Origin: Bacillus sp. DTU_2020_1000418_1_SI_GHA_SEK_038 | GTDB lineage: Bacteria; Bacillota; Bacilli; Bacillales; Cytobacillaceae | DNA length: 64,000 nucleotides | Assembly (NCBI RefSeq): GCF_032341175.1 | Contig: NZ_CP135435.1 | Span: 992,001 to 1,056,000, forward strand | Reading direction: 5' to 3' | Shown: in pieces, positions 8,149 through 17,393 of the stretch | Numbering within the stretch: the stretch's first letter is position 1 | Layout: each line of letters opens with the position of its first letter | Program-made: the position numbers and the translations under genes | The notes under the pieces: generated by a model | What the model saw: the letters and a program-made list of their open reading frames with translations, nothing else | Databases searched by the model: none | What the model was told of the DNA's origin: nothing

Positions 8149-9669
8149 ATGAGCAACAGTGGAATCGCAGGATTAGATGTAGTAGAACTTGATGGAGTAA
8201 CATTAGATCGACATAAGGTAGAAAAAATTGTTAGAGGTACTGCAAAAGTATCAATCCCAGAGGAAAACCGTCTAAAAGTTCGTGCAAGCCGAAACCGTAT
8301 TGAAAAGCAACTCAGTGACGGAAAAATTCTTTACGGTGTGAACACTGGATTTGGAAAGCTTAGCGATATAGAAATCGAGAAAGAAGATATCGAAAAATTA
8401 CAGTTGAACTTATTACGAGCAGATGCTGTAGGTGTTGGAGACCCTCTGCCTACTCCAGTTGTAAGAGCGATGATGACGTTGCGTGCAAATGCTTTAGTAC
8501 GCGGATTTTCTGGAATTAGAGAAGAAACTGTTCAACTGCTTATCGATATGATCAATGAAGGTGTGCATCCTGTCGTACCAAGCAAAGGTTCTGTCGGGGC
8601 CAGCGGTGATTTAGCGCCACTTTCTCATATCGCAATCGTTTTAGTTGGTGAAGGGAAAGCAGAATACAAAGGTGAAATTCTTCCTGGGGGAGAAGCTTTA
8701 AAACGGGCTGGATTGGAAGCGGTTACCTTACAAGCGAAGGAAGGACTTGCATTAATCAATGGAACACAGTGTATGTCTGGAGTTGGGGTTGTTGCTCTTA
8801 ACGAAGCGGAGAGAGTCGGTTTGGCAGCAGATATGGCAGCTTGCTTGACGATGGAAGCACTGCATGGAGTTATTTCCGCTTTTGATAGTGAATTACTTGC
8901 TGTCCGTCCACATCCTGAGCTTGAGTTCGTAGCTTCACGGATGAGAAAGTGGCTTGAAGGCAGTGAACGTATTACGCGTCAAGGGGAAATCCGCATTCAG
9001 GATGCTTACTCCATTCGCTGTATTCCACAGGTGCATGGTGCATCATGGCAAGCCTTTAACTATGTGGATGACCGTCTAAGGATTGAAATGAATTCCACTA
9101 CTGACAATCCAATCGTGCTAGAAAACGGGGAAGTTATTTCTGGAGGACATTTCCACGGTCAGCCAATTGCTCTGTCAATGGACTTCTTGAAAGTAGCAGC
9201 TGCAGAATGGGCTAATATTTCTGAGCGCAGAACGGAGAGACTAGTAAATCCGCAATTAAGTGGATTATCGCCATTCTTGGCTCCAGATCCCGGCCTAGAA
9301 TGTGGCCTAATGGTAGCACAATATGCAGCAGCAGCCCTAGTTTCTGAAAATAAAGTTCTTGCTCATCCAGCGAGTGTTGATTCCATTCCAACTTCTGCAA
9401 ATCAAGAAGACCATGTGAGCATGGGTACAATCGGTTCTCGTCAAGCAAGGGAAATCATTCATAATTCTGCTAGAGTCATAGCGATTGAAATGATTTGTGC
9501 TTCCCAAGCGATCTATTTAGAAAAAGCAGAAAGCCAGCTTGCTCCTGCGACTAGAGAATACTTAGAAAAAATAAGAGCCATTTGCCCGCCGTTAGAAAGT
9601 GACCGTGCCATTTCGGATCAAATGGAAGAATTGGCTCAGTTTATTTTGAGAGAAGATGTATTGAAGTAA
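8149..9669 (+). CDS. hutH: Histidine ammonia-lyase-family enzyme, divergent HutH paralogue
   Basis: A 506-residue MIO-dependent ammonia-lyase. The self-processing tripeptide Ala151-Ser152-Gly153 ([13 protein letters not shown]), Tyr62 (LYGVNTGFG), Asn204 (ALINGTQ) and Glu420 (NQEDHVSMG, the imidazole-specific form) are all present. Two pocket positions are abnormal. The Ser-His pair that marks true histidine ammonia-lyases (SHAxGVG) is Ala91-Asp92 (RADAVGVGDP), and the near-universal Asn of GGNFHG is His334 (GGHFHG). Loss of the selectivity His with the imidazole-binding Glu kept suggests an imidazole amino acid other than plain histidine. A normal HutH is encoded at 15.2 kb. Last gene of the cluster, with GAGGAG site and a strong terminator behind. 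Confidence 0.88.
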   Translation: MSNSGIAGLDVVELDGVTLDRHKVEKIVRGTAKVSIPEENRLKVRASRNRIEKQLSDGKILYGVNTGFGKLSDIEIEKEDIEKLQLNLLRADAVGVGDPLPTPVVRAMMTLRANALVRGFSGIREETVQLLIDMINEGVHPVVPSKGSVGASGDLAPLSHIAIVLVGEGKAEYKGEILPGGEALKRAGLEAVTLQAKEGLALINGTQCMSGVGVVALNEAERVGLAADMAACLTMEALHGVISAFDSELLAVRPHPELEFVASRMRKWLEGSERITRQGEIRIQDAYSIRCIPQVHGASWQAFNYVDDRLRIEMNSTTDNPIVLENGEVISGGHFHGQPIALSMDFLKVAAAEWANISERRTERLVNPQLSGLSPFLAPDPGLECGLMVAQYAAAALVSENKVLAHPASVDSIPTSANQEDHVSMGTIGSRQAREIIHNSARVIAIEMICASQAIYLEKAESQLAPATREYLEKIRAICPPLESDRAISDQMEELAQFILREDVLK

Positions 9670-9679
9670 TAAATATTGC

Positions 9680-9727
9680 GAAGTTGTCTATTAATCGGGT
9701 AATTGGATTAATGGACAACTTCTTTTT
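9680..9727 (+). terminator. Rho-independent terminator of the hut-like operon
   Basis: GAAGTTGTC (9680-9688) pairs with GACAACTTC (9714-9722), with an extra inner ATTAATC/GATTAAT pairing, then TTTTT. It closes the five-gene cluster. Confidence 0.9.
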
Positions 9728-9753
9728 AGTTATAGTTTTGAAGGAAACTGCTG

Positions 9754-10270
9754 GAAATTGTCATGGGAGGTTCATGGAACGTGTTTTGATAAGCAGACAT
9801 CGTAAACGGTTACCATGAGGAGTTCATGGATCGTATTTTTAAAAGAAATTGCTGTAACCGGTCTGCATGAATGGTTCATGAATCGCATTTTGATAAGTAG
9901 CCATCGCAAAAGGTTGCCATGGGGGATTCATAGATCGTGTTTTTAAAGAAATTGCTGTAAACGCTCACCATGAGAGGTTCATGGAACGTGTAATCGAAAG
10001 AAAGCTCCGCAAAGGCTCACTATGAGAGGTTCATGGAACGTGTTTTCAAAAGAAAGTACCCGAAACGCTCACTATGAGAGGTTCATGGAACGTGTAATCG
10101 AAAGAAAGCTCCTCAAACGCCCACCATGAGAGGTTCATTGGACGTGTAATCGAAAGAAAGCTCCTCAAACGCTCACCATGGGTGGTTCATGGAACGTGTA
10201 ATCGAAAGAAAGCTCCTCAAACGCTCACCATGAGAGGTTCATGGAACGTGTTTTCAAAAGAAATCACCTC
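9754..10270. repeat. Ten-copy 52-bp tandem repeat array
   Basis: The GGTTC core recurs at 9769, 9821, 9873, 9925, 9976, 10028, 10080, 10132, 10184 and 10236: spacing 52 bp throughout except one 51. Each unit carries a dyad of the form CACCATGA-N5-TCATGG. The first four copies are diverged and the last six nearly identical. The array fills the gap between the hut-like operon and topB, an 840-base stretch without a convincing gene. A 103-codon reading frame across it is an artefact of the repeat. A second array with the same unit plan lies at 41.1-41.6 kb. There are no spacers, so it is not a CRISPR. Confidence 0.95.
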
Positions 10271-10509
10271 AAATGGTCGTCATAAATCCCTCGTGAATCA
10301 TGAAAGCTCTATAAATCTTTTAATTCACCTCGAAAAACGATCTGCGATTCTCGTTAACATATTGTCGCACTCCTTTCCATTGTTAGTACATGCCTCTGGA
10401 GTGGACATGTCCTTTATGTCAAAAAGTGGAAGGTGGTGCAATGGATTATTCAGAAAAACAGCCTGTATGTTATATTTAACTTACGTAATTTGAAAGGATG
10501 TTTTTTAAA

Positions 10510-12699
10510 ATGGCAAAAAGTGTTGTAATTGCTGAAAAACCTTCTGTTGCACGTGATATTGCACGTGTGCTGAATTGTAATAAAAAGGGAAATGGGTATC
10601 TGGAAGGCGATAAATATATTGTTACATGGGCGCTAGGGCACCTCGTTACACTTGCTGATCCAGAAAACTATGATGTGAAATATAAGACATGGAATTTAGA
10701 AGATCTGCCTATGCTGCCTGAGCGGATGAAATTGACAGTCATTAAGCAGACGGGAAAGCAATTTCAGGCTGTGAAAAGTCAGCTGATTAGAAAGGATGTC
10801 AATGAAATCATTATCGCGACAGACGCTGGAAGAGAGGGGGAGTTAGTCGCACGATGGATTATTGATAAAGTTAAGGTCAATAAACCGATTAAACGGCTAT
10901 GGATTTCTTCTGTTACGGATAAAGCGATAAAAGATGGTTTTGCTAATTTGAAGCCGGGTAAAGCTTATGAGAATTTATATGCCTCCGCAGTCGCACGTTC
11001 AGAAGCTGATTGGTATATCGGTCTAAATGCAACTCGCGCGTTAACAACCAGGTTCAATGCCCAGCTTAACTGTGGCCGCGTGCAAACACCAACTGTCGCA
11101 ATCATTGCAGCCCGTGAGGATGAAATCAAAAATTTCAAGGCACAAACCTATTACGGCATTGAAGCCCAAACAACAGACCAATTAAAGCTGACTTGGCAGG
11201 ATGCCAAAGGGAACAGCCGAAGCTTTGATAAAGAGAAAATTGATGGGATTGTAAAAAAAATAGGCAAACAAAATGCGACCGTAACGGAAATTGAGAAAAA
11301 GCCGAAGAAATCATTTTCTCCAGGACTTTATGATTTAACAGAATTACAGCGCGATGCAAATAAAATCTTTGGCTACTCTGCAAAGGAAACATTAAACATT
11401 ATGCAAAAGCTGTATGAGCAGCATAAGGTTTTAACGTATCCTCGTACTGATTCACGTTTCATCTCTAAGGATATTATAGGAACGCTTCCTGAACGATTAA
11501 AAGCTTGTGGAGCAGGAGACTATCGTTCATTAGCTCATAAAATTTTAGGCAAGCCGATTAAAACTTCGAAAGCATTTGTGGATGACAGCAAAGTGTCCGA
11601 TCACCATGCGATCATTCCAACAGAAAGCTATGTAAACTTCACAGCCTTCACTGATAAAGAACGAAAAATTTACGATCTAGTGGTAAAACGATTCTTAGCC
11701 GTTTTATTTCCTGCCTTCGAATACGAGCAATTAACGCTTCGTGCAAGGATTGCTGATGAGAATTTTATCGCTAGAGGAAAAACGATTTTATCGGCTGGAT
11801 GGAAGGAAGTATATGAAAATCGCTTTGAAGATGATGAGGCTGAAGACGATCTGAAAGAGCAAATTTTACCACGCATTGAAAAAGGCGATACATTGAACGT
11901 AAAATTAATCGCACAAACGTCTGGCCAAACAAATCCGCCAGCACGCTTTAATGAGGCAACATTGCTTTCGGCAATGGAAAATCCAGCGAAGTATATGGAC
12001 ACGCAGAATAAGAAATTAGCCGATACTTTAAAATCAACGGGCGGACTAGGTACGGTAGCTACACGTGCTGATATTATTGATAAACTATTCAATTCGTTCT
12101 TAATCGAAAAGCGCGGCAAAGACATTCATATTACCTCGAAGGGCCGTCAATTACTAGATTTAGTGCCAGAAGAGCTTAAGTCTCCTGCACTGACAGCGGA
12201 GTGGGAGCAAAAGCTTGATCAAATTGCTCATGGCAAGCTGAAAAAAGATGTGTTTATCAGAGAAATGAAAAACTATACAAAAGAAATCGTTGCTGAAATT
12301 AAAGCCAGCAATAAGAAATACAAGCACGACAACATTTCCACAAAATCCTGTCCAGACTGTGGAAAACCAATGCTTGAGGTGAACGGCAAAAAAGGCAAAA
12401 TGCTCGTTTGCCAAGATCGTGAATGTGGACATCGTAAAAATGTTTACCGCGTTACAAATGCACGTTGCCCGCAATGTCATAAGAAACTGGAACTGCGCGG
12501 AGAAGGCGAAGGCCAAATCTTCGTATGTAAATGTGGATATCGTGAAAAGTTATCTGCTTTCGAGGCACGCAGAAAAAAAGAATCTAAAGGAAAAGTGGAT
12601 AAACGAACTGTCCAAAAGTATTTGAAAAATCAGCAGAAAGATGAAGAGCCTTTGAATAATGCGCTGGCAGAGGCATTAAAAGGGTTGAAGTTTGATTAA
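10510..12699 (+). CDS. topB: DNA topoisomerase III
   Basis: A 729-residue type IA topoisomerase. An N-terminal Toprim domain starts SVVIAEKPSVARDIA and has DAGREGE; the catalytic Tyr lies in LTYPRTDSRF. The C-terminus carries two zinc-ribbon-like segments (CPDCGKPM ... CQDRECGH and CPQCHKKL ... CKCGY), and length agrees with B. subtilis TopB (about 727). It relaxes negatively supercoiled DNA and helps decatenate replication and recombination intermediates. ATG at 10510 is used: AAAGGAT lies 10 bases upstream, whereas an ATG at 10498 falls inside that site. A bidirectional terminator separates it from the convergent LysM gene. Confidence 0.95.
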   Translation: MAKSVVIAEKPSVARDIARVLNCNKKGNGYLEGDKYIVTWALGHLVTLADPENYDVKYKTWNLEDLPMLPERMKLTVIKQTGKQFQAVKSQLIRKDVNEIIIATDAGREGELVARWIIDKVKVNKPIKRLWISSVTDKAIKDGFANLKPGKAYENLYASAVARSEADWYIGLNATRALTTRFNAQLNCGRVQTPTVAIIAAREDEIKNFKAQTYYGIEAQTTDQLKLTWQDAKGNSRSFDKEKIDGIVKKIGKQNATVTEIEKKPKKSFSPGLYDLTELQRDANKIFGYSAKETLNIMQKLYEQHKVLTYPRTDSRFISKDIIGTLPERLKACGAGDYRSLAHKILGKPIKTSKAFVDDSKVSDHHAIIPTESYVNFTAFTDKERKIYDLVVKRFLAVLFPAFEYEQLTLRARIADENFIARGKTILSAGWKEVYENRFEDDEAEDDLKEQILPRIEKGDTLNVKLIAQTSGQTNPPARFNEATLLSAMENPAKYMDTQNKKLADTLKSTGGLGTVATRADIIDKLFNSFLIEKRGKDIHITSKGRQLLDLVPEELKSPALTAEWEQKLDQIAHGKLKKDVFIREMKNYTKEIVAEIKASNKKYKHDNISTKSCPDCGKPMLEVNGKKGKMLVCQDRECGHRKNVYRVTNARCPQCHKKLELRGEGEGQIFVCKCGYREKLSAFEARRKKESKGKVDKRTVQKYLKNQQKDEEPLNNALAEALKGLKFD

Positions 12700-12749
12700 T
12701 GTAGCTTTAAATAGGGTTTTATTGATCAAAATGATTCGATTTAATATAG

Positions 12750-12786
12750 AAAGAGCGTGTTTTGATCTTTTCAAAACACGCTCTTT
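12750..12786. terminator. Bidirectional terminator between topB and LysM gene
   Basis: AAAGAGCGTGTTTTGA (12750-12765) and its exact complement (12771-12786) form a 16-bp stem with a 5-base loop, with A and T tracts on either side, serving convergent genes. Confidence 0.92.
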
Positions 12787-12842
12787 CATTTTTGTTCGGT
12801 GTTAACAGTATAAATACTGTCATCCCTTTGTTAAGCGGATCT

Positions 12843-14819
12843 TTAGCTTATTGTAAGCTTTTGACCGATTACAAGGTATTTTGCTGGGTCAAGCTGGTTA
12901 GCTTTAATGATTGTATCCACAGTTGTATTGTATTTTTGAGCTATTTTCCACAAAGTATCCCCAGATTGTACAGTATGAATAACGGGCTCAATAACTGGAG
13001 ATTTTACCGGAATGTCCAAAGATTGACCGACAAATAAATGTTTTGCCGGGTCGAGCTTGTTGGCTGCAACAATCGCATCAATTGTAGTTCCAAACTTTTG
13101 GGCAATTTTCCATAAAGTATCCCCAGATTGTACTTTGTAAGCAGTTGATGGCTGTGGAGCAGGACTAGCCATCGGAATAACTAGTTTCTGTCCGATTGAA
13201 AGGTATTGATTCGGATCAAGCTTGTTCGTTTCAATGATTGACTGTGCAGTGACATTGTATTTCTGGGCAATTTTCCATAGCGTGTCGCCGGATTGAACGG
13301 TATGAATCGTTTGCTCTGACGGCGGAACCGGTTCTGGCGTAAAGTTTGGAACTTTTAGTGTCTGTCCCACGGTTAAATACTTATTCGGATCTAACTGGTT
13401 TAACTTGATGATTTCCGCAATAGTTGTTTTGTGTTTTTCAGCAATTTTCCATAAAGTATCGCCTGGCTGCACGATATAGTCAGTCGTATTTTGCTGCGAA
13501 GGTGACTCAGTAACGATTTCAACATCGTTCACATTTATTTTTCCAGATACGCCTTCTTTCACAAGGACATCATATTTTCCGTTTTCAACGGTTTCAGAAA
13601 GAAGCGGGAAGATGTCGCCTTTTTGCGCTACATATCCTTGTCCCAGTGGATCAATAGACATGCTTGCTTTTTCGCTAATGACACGAACATTTTTTTGCGG
13701 CTGCAAAATTTTAAATTCATAGCCGCCTTCAGATCTCAAAATTGAATGAGGGAAGGAAATATAACCTAAATTTGCACCTTCAATGACTAACAATTTAATG
13801 GTGAAATTCCCATTCGGGACTTTCCCGCCCATCATGTCAGTTCCATCCCAGTTAAAAGTATGCACACCGGGTTGAAGAGCCTGTTCAGTCATTACATTTT
13901 TCACATGTGCACCTGCAGCATTTGCAATATAGACGGAAACTTTTGCAGGTTCAGCAAGAGTAAACTGGCCTTCTGCTATATCATTTATCCCATCACCATC
14001 AGGTGTGATGACGGAGCTTTTAAAAGTGGCCTCTGTAACTAATTCCTTCAATCTCCATTGCGGAATATCATAATCGCCATCTTTAATAGTAATGATTCCA
14101 GCCTTTTCAGAACGCTGTATTGTTTCGGGATAATTGTAAGCTGTTTCGATTGTCTTAAAAACAACGTTATACTCCCCATCAGCTACAATTCTTCCGGACT
14201 TATCTGTGCCGTTCCAATTGAAGGTTTGAATGCCAGGTGTTAGCTTCATTTTATTGCCCAGAAAAATTTCATCTCCATTCTTCTGAATGCTAAGCTGAAC
14301 TTCCGCTGGACGGTTAAGATTGTATTGAATTTGGGCAACACCAGAAGAATTACCGTATTTAGGTGAAAAAACGCCTGGATTTATAGAAACTTGATCAAAC
14401 AGCGGTTTCGGATTAGGCTCTGATACAACCGTTAATTTTCCAAGCGGGTATCCGACCATTTGGTTTAAGTTTGCATCGGATAAATTAGCTTTAATCTGGT
14501 ATTCTCCTGCTGGCAGCGGTTCTTTCTTCACATCGTCCCATGGAACCCAGTCGATCTTGTGAGTTGTTTTGTACTCAAATGAAGAAAGATTAATTTTTGC
14601 TTGGCGGCCATTCCCTTCAACTCTTAGGTAGCCGCGTGTTGGCTCGCTCGTTTTTAAATCAACTGTTACATAACCAGGGACACTTCTGCCTTGAAATGCA
14701 ACTGTATTTGACGAGAGATGAAAAGAAACTACTTCTGCTTGTGCAGAGGCAAACTGTGGCATAGTTGCCGCAGCAATGATGAAAAGTATGGAAAAAATTC
14801 TGAATAATGATTTTGTCAC
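12843..14819 (-). CDS. Secreted cell-wall protein with FlgD-type Ig domains and four LysM domains
   Basis: A 658-residue exported protein. The N-terminus is a signal peptide (KSLFRIFSILFIIAAATMPQ region, cleavage probably after ASA). The middle contains at least two FlgD-like Ig repeats recognisable by FNWNGTDKSGR and FNWDGTDMMGG, each followed by a V/I-rich beta strand; HSILRSEGG lies after the second. The C-terminus has four LysM peptidoglycan-binding domains, each beginning VQxGDTLWKIA. No catalytic domain is seen, so it is probably a structural or adaptor protein held on peptidoglycan. GTG at 14819 is chosen because AGAAGGAG lies 8 bases upstream; the ATG at 14840 lies upstream of that site. 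Confidence 0.85.
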   Translation of the reverse strand: MTKSLFRIFSILFIIAAATMPQFASAQAEVVSFHLSSNTVAFQGRSVPGYVTVDLKTSEPTRGYLRVEGNGRQAKINLSSFEYKTTHKIDWVPWDDVKKEPLPAGEYQIKANLSDANLNQMVGYPLGKLTVVSEPNPKPLFDQVSINPGVFSPKYGNSSGVAQIQYNLNRPAEVQLSIQKNGDEIFLGNKMKLTPGIQTFNWNGTDKSGRIVADGEYNVVFKTIETAYNYPETIQRSEKAGIITIKDGDYDIPQWRLKELVTEATFKSSVITPDGDGINDIAEGQFTLAEPAKVSVYIANAAGAHVKNVMTEQALQPGVHTFNWDGTDMMGGKVPNGNFTIKLLVIEGANLGYISFPHSILRSEGGYEFKILQPQKNVRVISEKASMSIDPLGQGYVAQKGDIFPLLSETVENGKYDVLVKEGVSGKINVNDVEIVTESPSQQNTTDYIVQPGDTLWKIAEKHKTTIAEIIKLNQLDPNKYLTVGQTLKVPNFTPEPVPPSEQTIHTVQSGDTLWKIAQKYNVTAQSIIETNKLDPNQYLSIGQKLVIPMASPAPQPSTAYKVQSGDTLWKIAQKFGTTIDAIVAANKLDPAKHLFVGQSLDIPVKSPVIEPVIHTVQSGDTLWKIAQKYNTTVDTIIKANQLDPAKYLVIGQKLTIS

Positions 14820-14988
14820 TCTCGTTGCTCCTTCTTCCATTAAAATATATTACAACGTTTATATTAATCTGCTTTATAAAAAATCAGCAATGAAAAAATT
14901 TTTCCATGTCTTTGGAGCGCCGATAGGGAAATACTTTACTACACTAATAATCTACCAATCTAACTTGTTAAAAATTTACAAATTTCAA

Positions 14989-15018
14989 TTGACATTGATA
15001 GTTAACTAAACATACAAT
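14989..15018 (+). promoter_or_regulatory. SigA promoter of canonical hutH
   Basis: TTGACA (14989-14994) and TACAAT (15013-15018) are separated by 18 bases. The spacer contains the palindrome AGTTAACT within TAGTTAACTAA, a possible operator. Transcription from here gives a leader of about 200 bases before the hutH start at 15236. No sigma-54 element is seen, so this hutH is controlled differently from the cluster at 2.2 kb. Confidence 0.6.
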
Positions 15019-15094
15019 TAATTATATTCGGAAAATTTTATAGTGGGAATGATGGTTATGACTCGCAAATTAAAATTAATGAGCATATTTTTCA

Positions 15095-15140
15095 AAAAGG
15101 CTGTATTTCAAACTCTTGTTTGAAGTATAGCCTTTTCTTT
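15095..15140 (+). terminator. Intrinsic-terminator hairpin in hutH leader (candidate attenuator)
   Basis: AAAAGGCT...TTTCAAAC (15095-15113) pairs almost perfectly with GTTTGAA...AGCCTTTT (15118-15136) around TCTT, followed by CTTT. It lies downstream of the promoter and just 30 bases before the first ribosome site of hutH, so it should stop transcription before the gene unless antagonised. A 24-codon reading frame (15049-15123) ends within the loop side of the hairpin. In B. subtilis, HutP antitermination acts on a terminator before hutH; I could not identify the HutP NAG-triplet sites here. Confidence 0.65.
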
Positions 15141-15235
15141 ATCTCACTAATGTACTGAGGAGGAAGGAAATGGTTGTTTTATCTGATCACACTTTAACAT
15201 TAAAGGAAGTTAATAACGAACTGAGGGGGAAGGAC

Positions 15236-16729
15236 ATGGTTACATTAACAGGAAATTCATTAACATTAGAGGAAGCAAGAAGGATTTTATTTGAAAAAGA
15301 AAAGGTAGAGGCATCTAAAGAAAGTATGGTAGCCGTGAAGGAAAGTCATGATGCTGTAAAGAAGATTGTGGAGGAAGAAAGAGTTATTTATGGAATCACT
15401 ACAGGATTTGGGAAGTTTAGTGATGTTCTTATCGATCAGAAGGATGTAAAGGATTTACAGCTTAACCTTATCCGGTCACATGCTTGCGGAGTGGGAGAGC
15501 CATTTCCTGAGCCCGTCTCACGTGCCATGCTCCTATTTAGAGCGAATGCCTTGTTAAAAGGGTTTTCAGGTGCAAGACCCGTTGTTATTGAAAGATTGCT
15601 TGAGCTTGTGAATAGAGAAATCCACCCGGTAATTCCACAGCAAGGCTCGTTAGGAGCTAGCGGGGACTTAGCGCCGCTTTCTCATTTAGCTTTAGTTCTT
15701 GTCGGAGAGGGGGAGGTTTTTTACAAAGGAGAGAGAAAACCTTCCCTTGAGGTACTGATGGAAGAGGGCTTGGAGCCGCTAACGTTGGAAGCAAAGGAAG
15801 GTCTGGCTCTCATTAATGGTACACAGGCAATGACGGCTATGGGCGTTGTTGCGTATTTAGAAGCGGAAAGACTGGCCTACCAAAGTGAATTAATTGCGGC
15901 TGTGACAATGGAAGGATTAAATGGGATTATTGATGCCTTCGATGAAAAAATTCATTTGGCTAGAGGATATAAACAGCAAGTAGAAACAGCGAAAAGAATG
16001 AGAGAGTACTTATCGGGCAGCGGGCTCATCACGAAGCAAGGGGAAATTCGTGTTCAAGATGCTTATTCGATTCGTTGCATTCCACAGGTTCACGGGGCTT
16101 CATGGCAAGCATTAGACTATGTGAAAGAGAAGCTTGAAATTGAAATGAATGCAGCAACAGATAATCCGCTTATTTTTGACCAAGGGGAAAATATCTTTTC
16201 AGGCGGAAATTTCCATGGACAGCCGATCGCACTTGCCATGGATTTTATGAAAATTGCGGTTGCAGAGCTTGCTAATATTTCTGAACGCCGAATTGAAAGG
16301 TTAGTAAATCCCCAGTTGAATGACTTGCCGCCGTTTTTAAGCCCGGAACCAGGACTTCAATCTGGTGCTATGATTCTTCAATACTGTGCGGCTGCTTTAG
16401 TTTCTGAAAATAAAACTTTAGCTCATCCTGCTAGTGTTGATTCAATTCCATCTTCAGCAAACCAGGAAGATCATGTCAGTATGGGAACAATTGCCGCAAG
16501 ACACGCTTATCAAATTATACAGAACGTGAATAATGTTCTAGCAATTGAGTTGATTTGTGCGCTTCAGGCTGCAGAGTTCAAAGGATTTGAAAAAATGGCG
16601 GAGAAAACAAAGAAATTTTATTTAGAAGCTAGAAAGGTTGTGCCATCTATTACAAAGGACCGGATTTTCTCGAAGGATACGGCAGCTTGTGCTGCTTGGC
16701 TGAAGGAGATTGATATAAACCTTCTGTAG
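15236..16729 (+). CDS. hutH: Histidine ammonia-lyase (canonical)
   Basis: A 497-residue MIO ammonia-lyase with all histidine-specific features: Ser81-His82 (SHACGVGEP), Ala141-Ser142-Gly143, [13 protein letters not shown] and [10 protein letters not shown]. It converts histidine to urocanate plus ammonia. The C-terminal half closely resembles the B. subtilis enzyme as I remember it ([20 protein letters not shown]). An in-frame ATG at 15170, also with an excellent AGGAGG site, would add 22 residues; that stretch is a tandem copy of the true N-terminus ([14 protein letters not shown] beside [14 protein letters not shown]), ribosome site included. I place the start at 15236 because family members begin there. 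It is apparently monocistronic, with no hutU, hutI or hutG beside it. Confidence 0.93.
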   Translation: MVTLTGNSLTLEEARRILFEKEKVEASKESMVAVKESHDAVKKIVEEERVIYGITTGFGKFSDVLIDQKDVKDLQLNLIRSHACGVGEPFPEPVSRAMLLFRANALLKGFSGARPVVIERLLELVNREIHPVIPQQGSLGASGDLAPLSHLALVLVGEGEVFYKGERKPSLEVLMEEGLEPLTLEAKEGLALINGTQAMTAMGVVAYLEAERLAYQSELIAAVTMEGLNGIIDAFDEKIHLARGYKQQVETAKRMREYLSGSGLITKQGEIRVQDAYSIRCIPQVHGASWQALDYVKEKLEIEMNAATDNPLIFDQGENIFSGGNFHGQPIALAMDFMKIAVAELANISERRIERLVNPQLNDLPPFLSPEPGLQSGAMILQYCAAALVSENKTLAHPASVDSIPSSANQEDHVSMGTIAARHAYQIIQNVNNVLAIELICALQAAEFKGFEKMAEKTKKFYLEARKVVPSITKDRIFSKDTAACAAWLKEIDINLL

Positions 16730-16754
16730 GCTAGGAATTGAAAAGGTATGATGT

Positions 16755-17030
16755 TCAGGTTTATTGGACAGCTATTCTAGGAAGGTAATCAACCTGTCAA
16801 TAAAAGTTTTTTGGACAGGTTTTCAGGAAAAGTGAAAAAGCTGTCCAGAAAAGTGTTTTATTTGGACAGGTTTTCGAGAAAAGTAAAAAAGCTGTCCAGA
16901 AAAGTGTTTTATTTGGACAGGTTTTCGAGAAAAGTAAAAAAGCTGTCCAATAAAGTTGATTAATTGGACAAGTATTCGAGAAAAGCCAAAAAGCTGTCCA
17001 AAAAGTTGCATGATTGGACAGCTTTTCGTC
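16755..17030. repeat. Six-copy 51-bp tandem repeat array
   Basis: TTGGACA recurs at 16764, 16811, 16862, 16913, 16964 and 17014, mostly 51 bp apart. Each unit is a hairpin: TGGACAG ... CTGTCCA with an A/T-rich purine-pyrimidine interior (TTTTCGAGAAAAG). It fills the gap between hutH and the small gene on the opposite strand, and its last unit runs to that gene's stop. Either strand could give a series of stems; no obvious terminator is otherwise present after hutH. Confidence 0.92.
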
Positions 17031-17209
17031 TATTTATCCCTAAATTCAGTACCATCGTGGCCTTCTATTCGATTTTTGAAGGCTTCTTGCACGACAAGAA
17101 ATTCTTCATCCTCCTGTGCTTCTGTTGCTTTATTTTCGATTACGGAGTTGTCAGGGAAATTACCTGGGTGATTTTTATTTTTGTGGTTGAAACCCTTGCC
17201 TCGAGCCAA
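17030..17209 (-). CDS. Small conserved-looking hydrophilic protein
   Basis: A 59-residue, highly charged protein beginning MARGKGFNHKNKNHPG, with an acidic Glu/Asp-rich second half (ATEAQEDEEFLVVQEAFKN). TTG at 17209 is preferred because AAAGGAG lies 8 bases upstream; the GTG at 17218 overlaps that site. No membrane span or known domain. The basic start and acidic body recall small Bacillus proteins of unknown function. The gene seems real from its ribosome site and biased composition, but its function is not known. Confidence 0.55.
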   Translation of the reverse strand: MARGKGFNHKNKNHPGNFPDNSVIENKATEAQEDEEFLVVQEAFKNRIEGHDGTEFRDK

Positions 17210-17393
17210 TGTGTCCACTCCTTTCGGTATTCTCCACGTATTTTCCCCTGATACGTTAAATCGTATGTATGAAGAATGGATATCTTTTACGCTAAGGTAT
17301 TCATATAAGCGGCTTTAAAAAGGGGGCTGCTCACTTTTTTTAAAAAAAAGATTCGAAATCATTATGTTTGTCCACTCAAAAATTTATCAATGA

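Noticed and set aside
9754..10270. CRISPR array
   Set aside because: The 52-bp units are joined directly, without unique spacers, and no cas genes are present. The same holds for the other arrays.
10461..10479. Very short leader frame before topB (MDYSEKQPVCYI)
   Set aside because: It has a GAAGGTGG site at 10430-10437, but 12 codons with no supporting hairpin are too little to call.
10182..10493. A 103-codon plus-strand reading frame
   Set aside because: It begins inside the 52-bp repeat array, has no ribosome site and codes for a low-information product; treated as an artefact.
14940..15030. Sigma-54 promoter before canonical hutH
   Set aside because: No GG/GC pair at -24/-12 spacing; a SigA promoter explains the region better.
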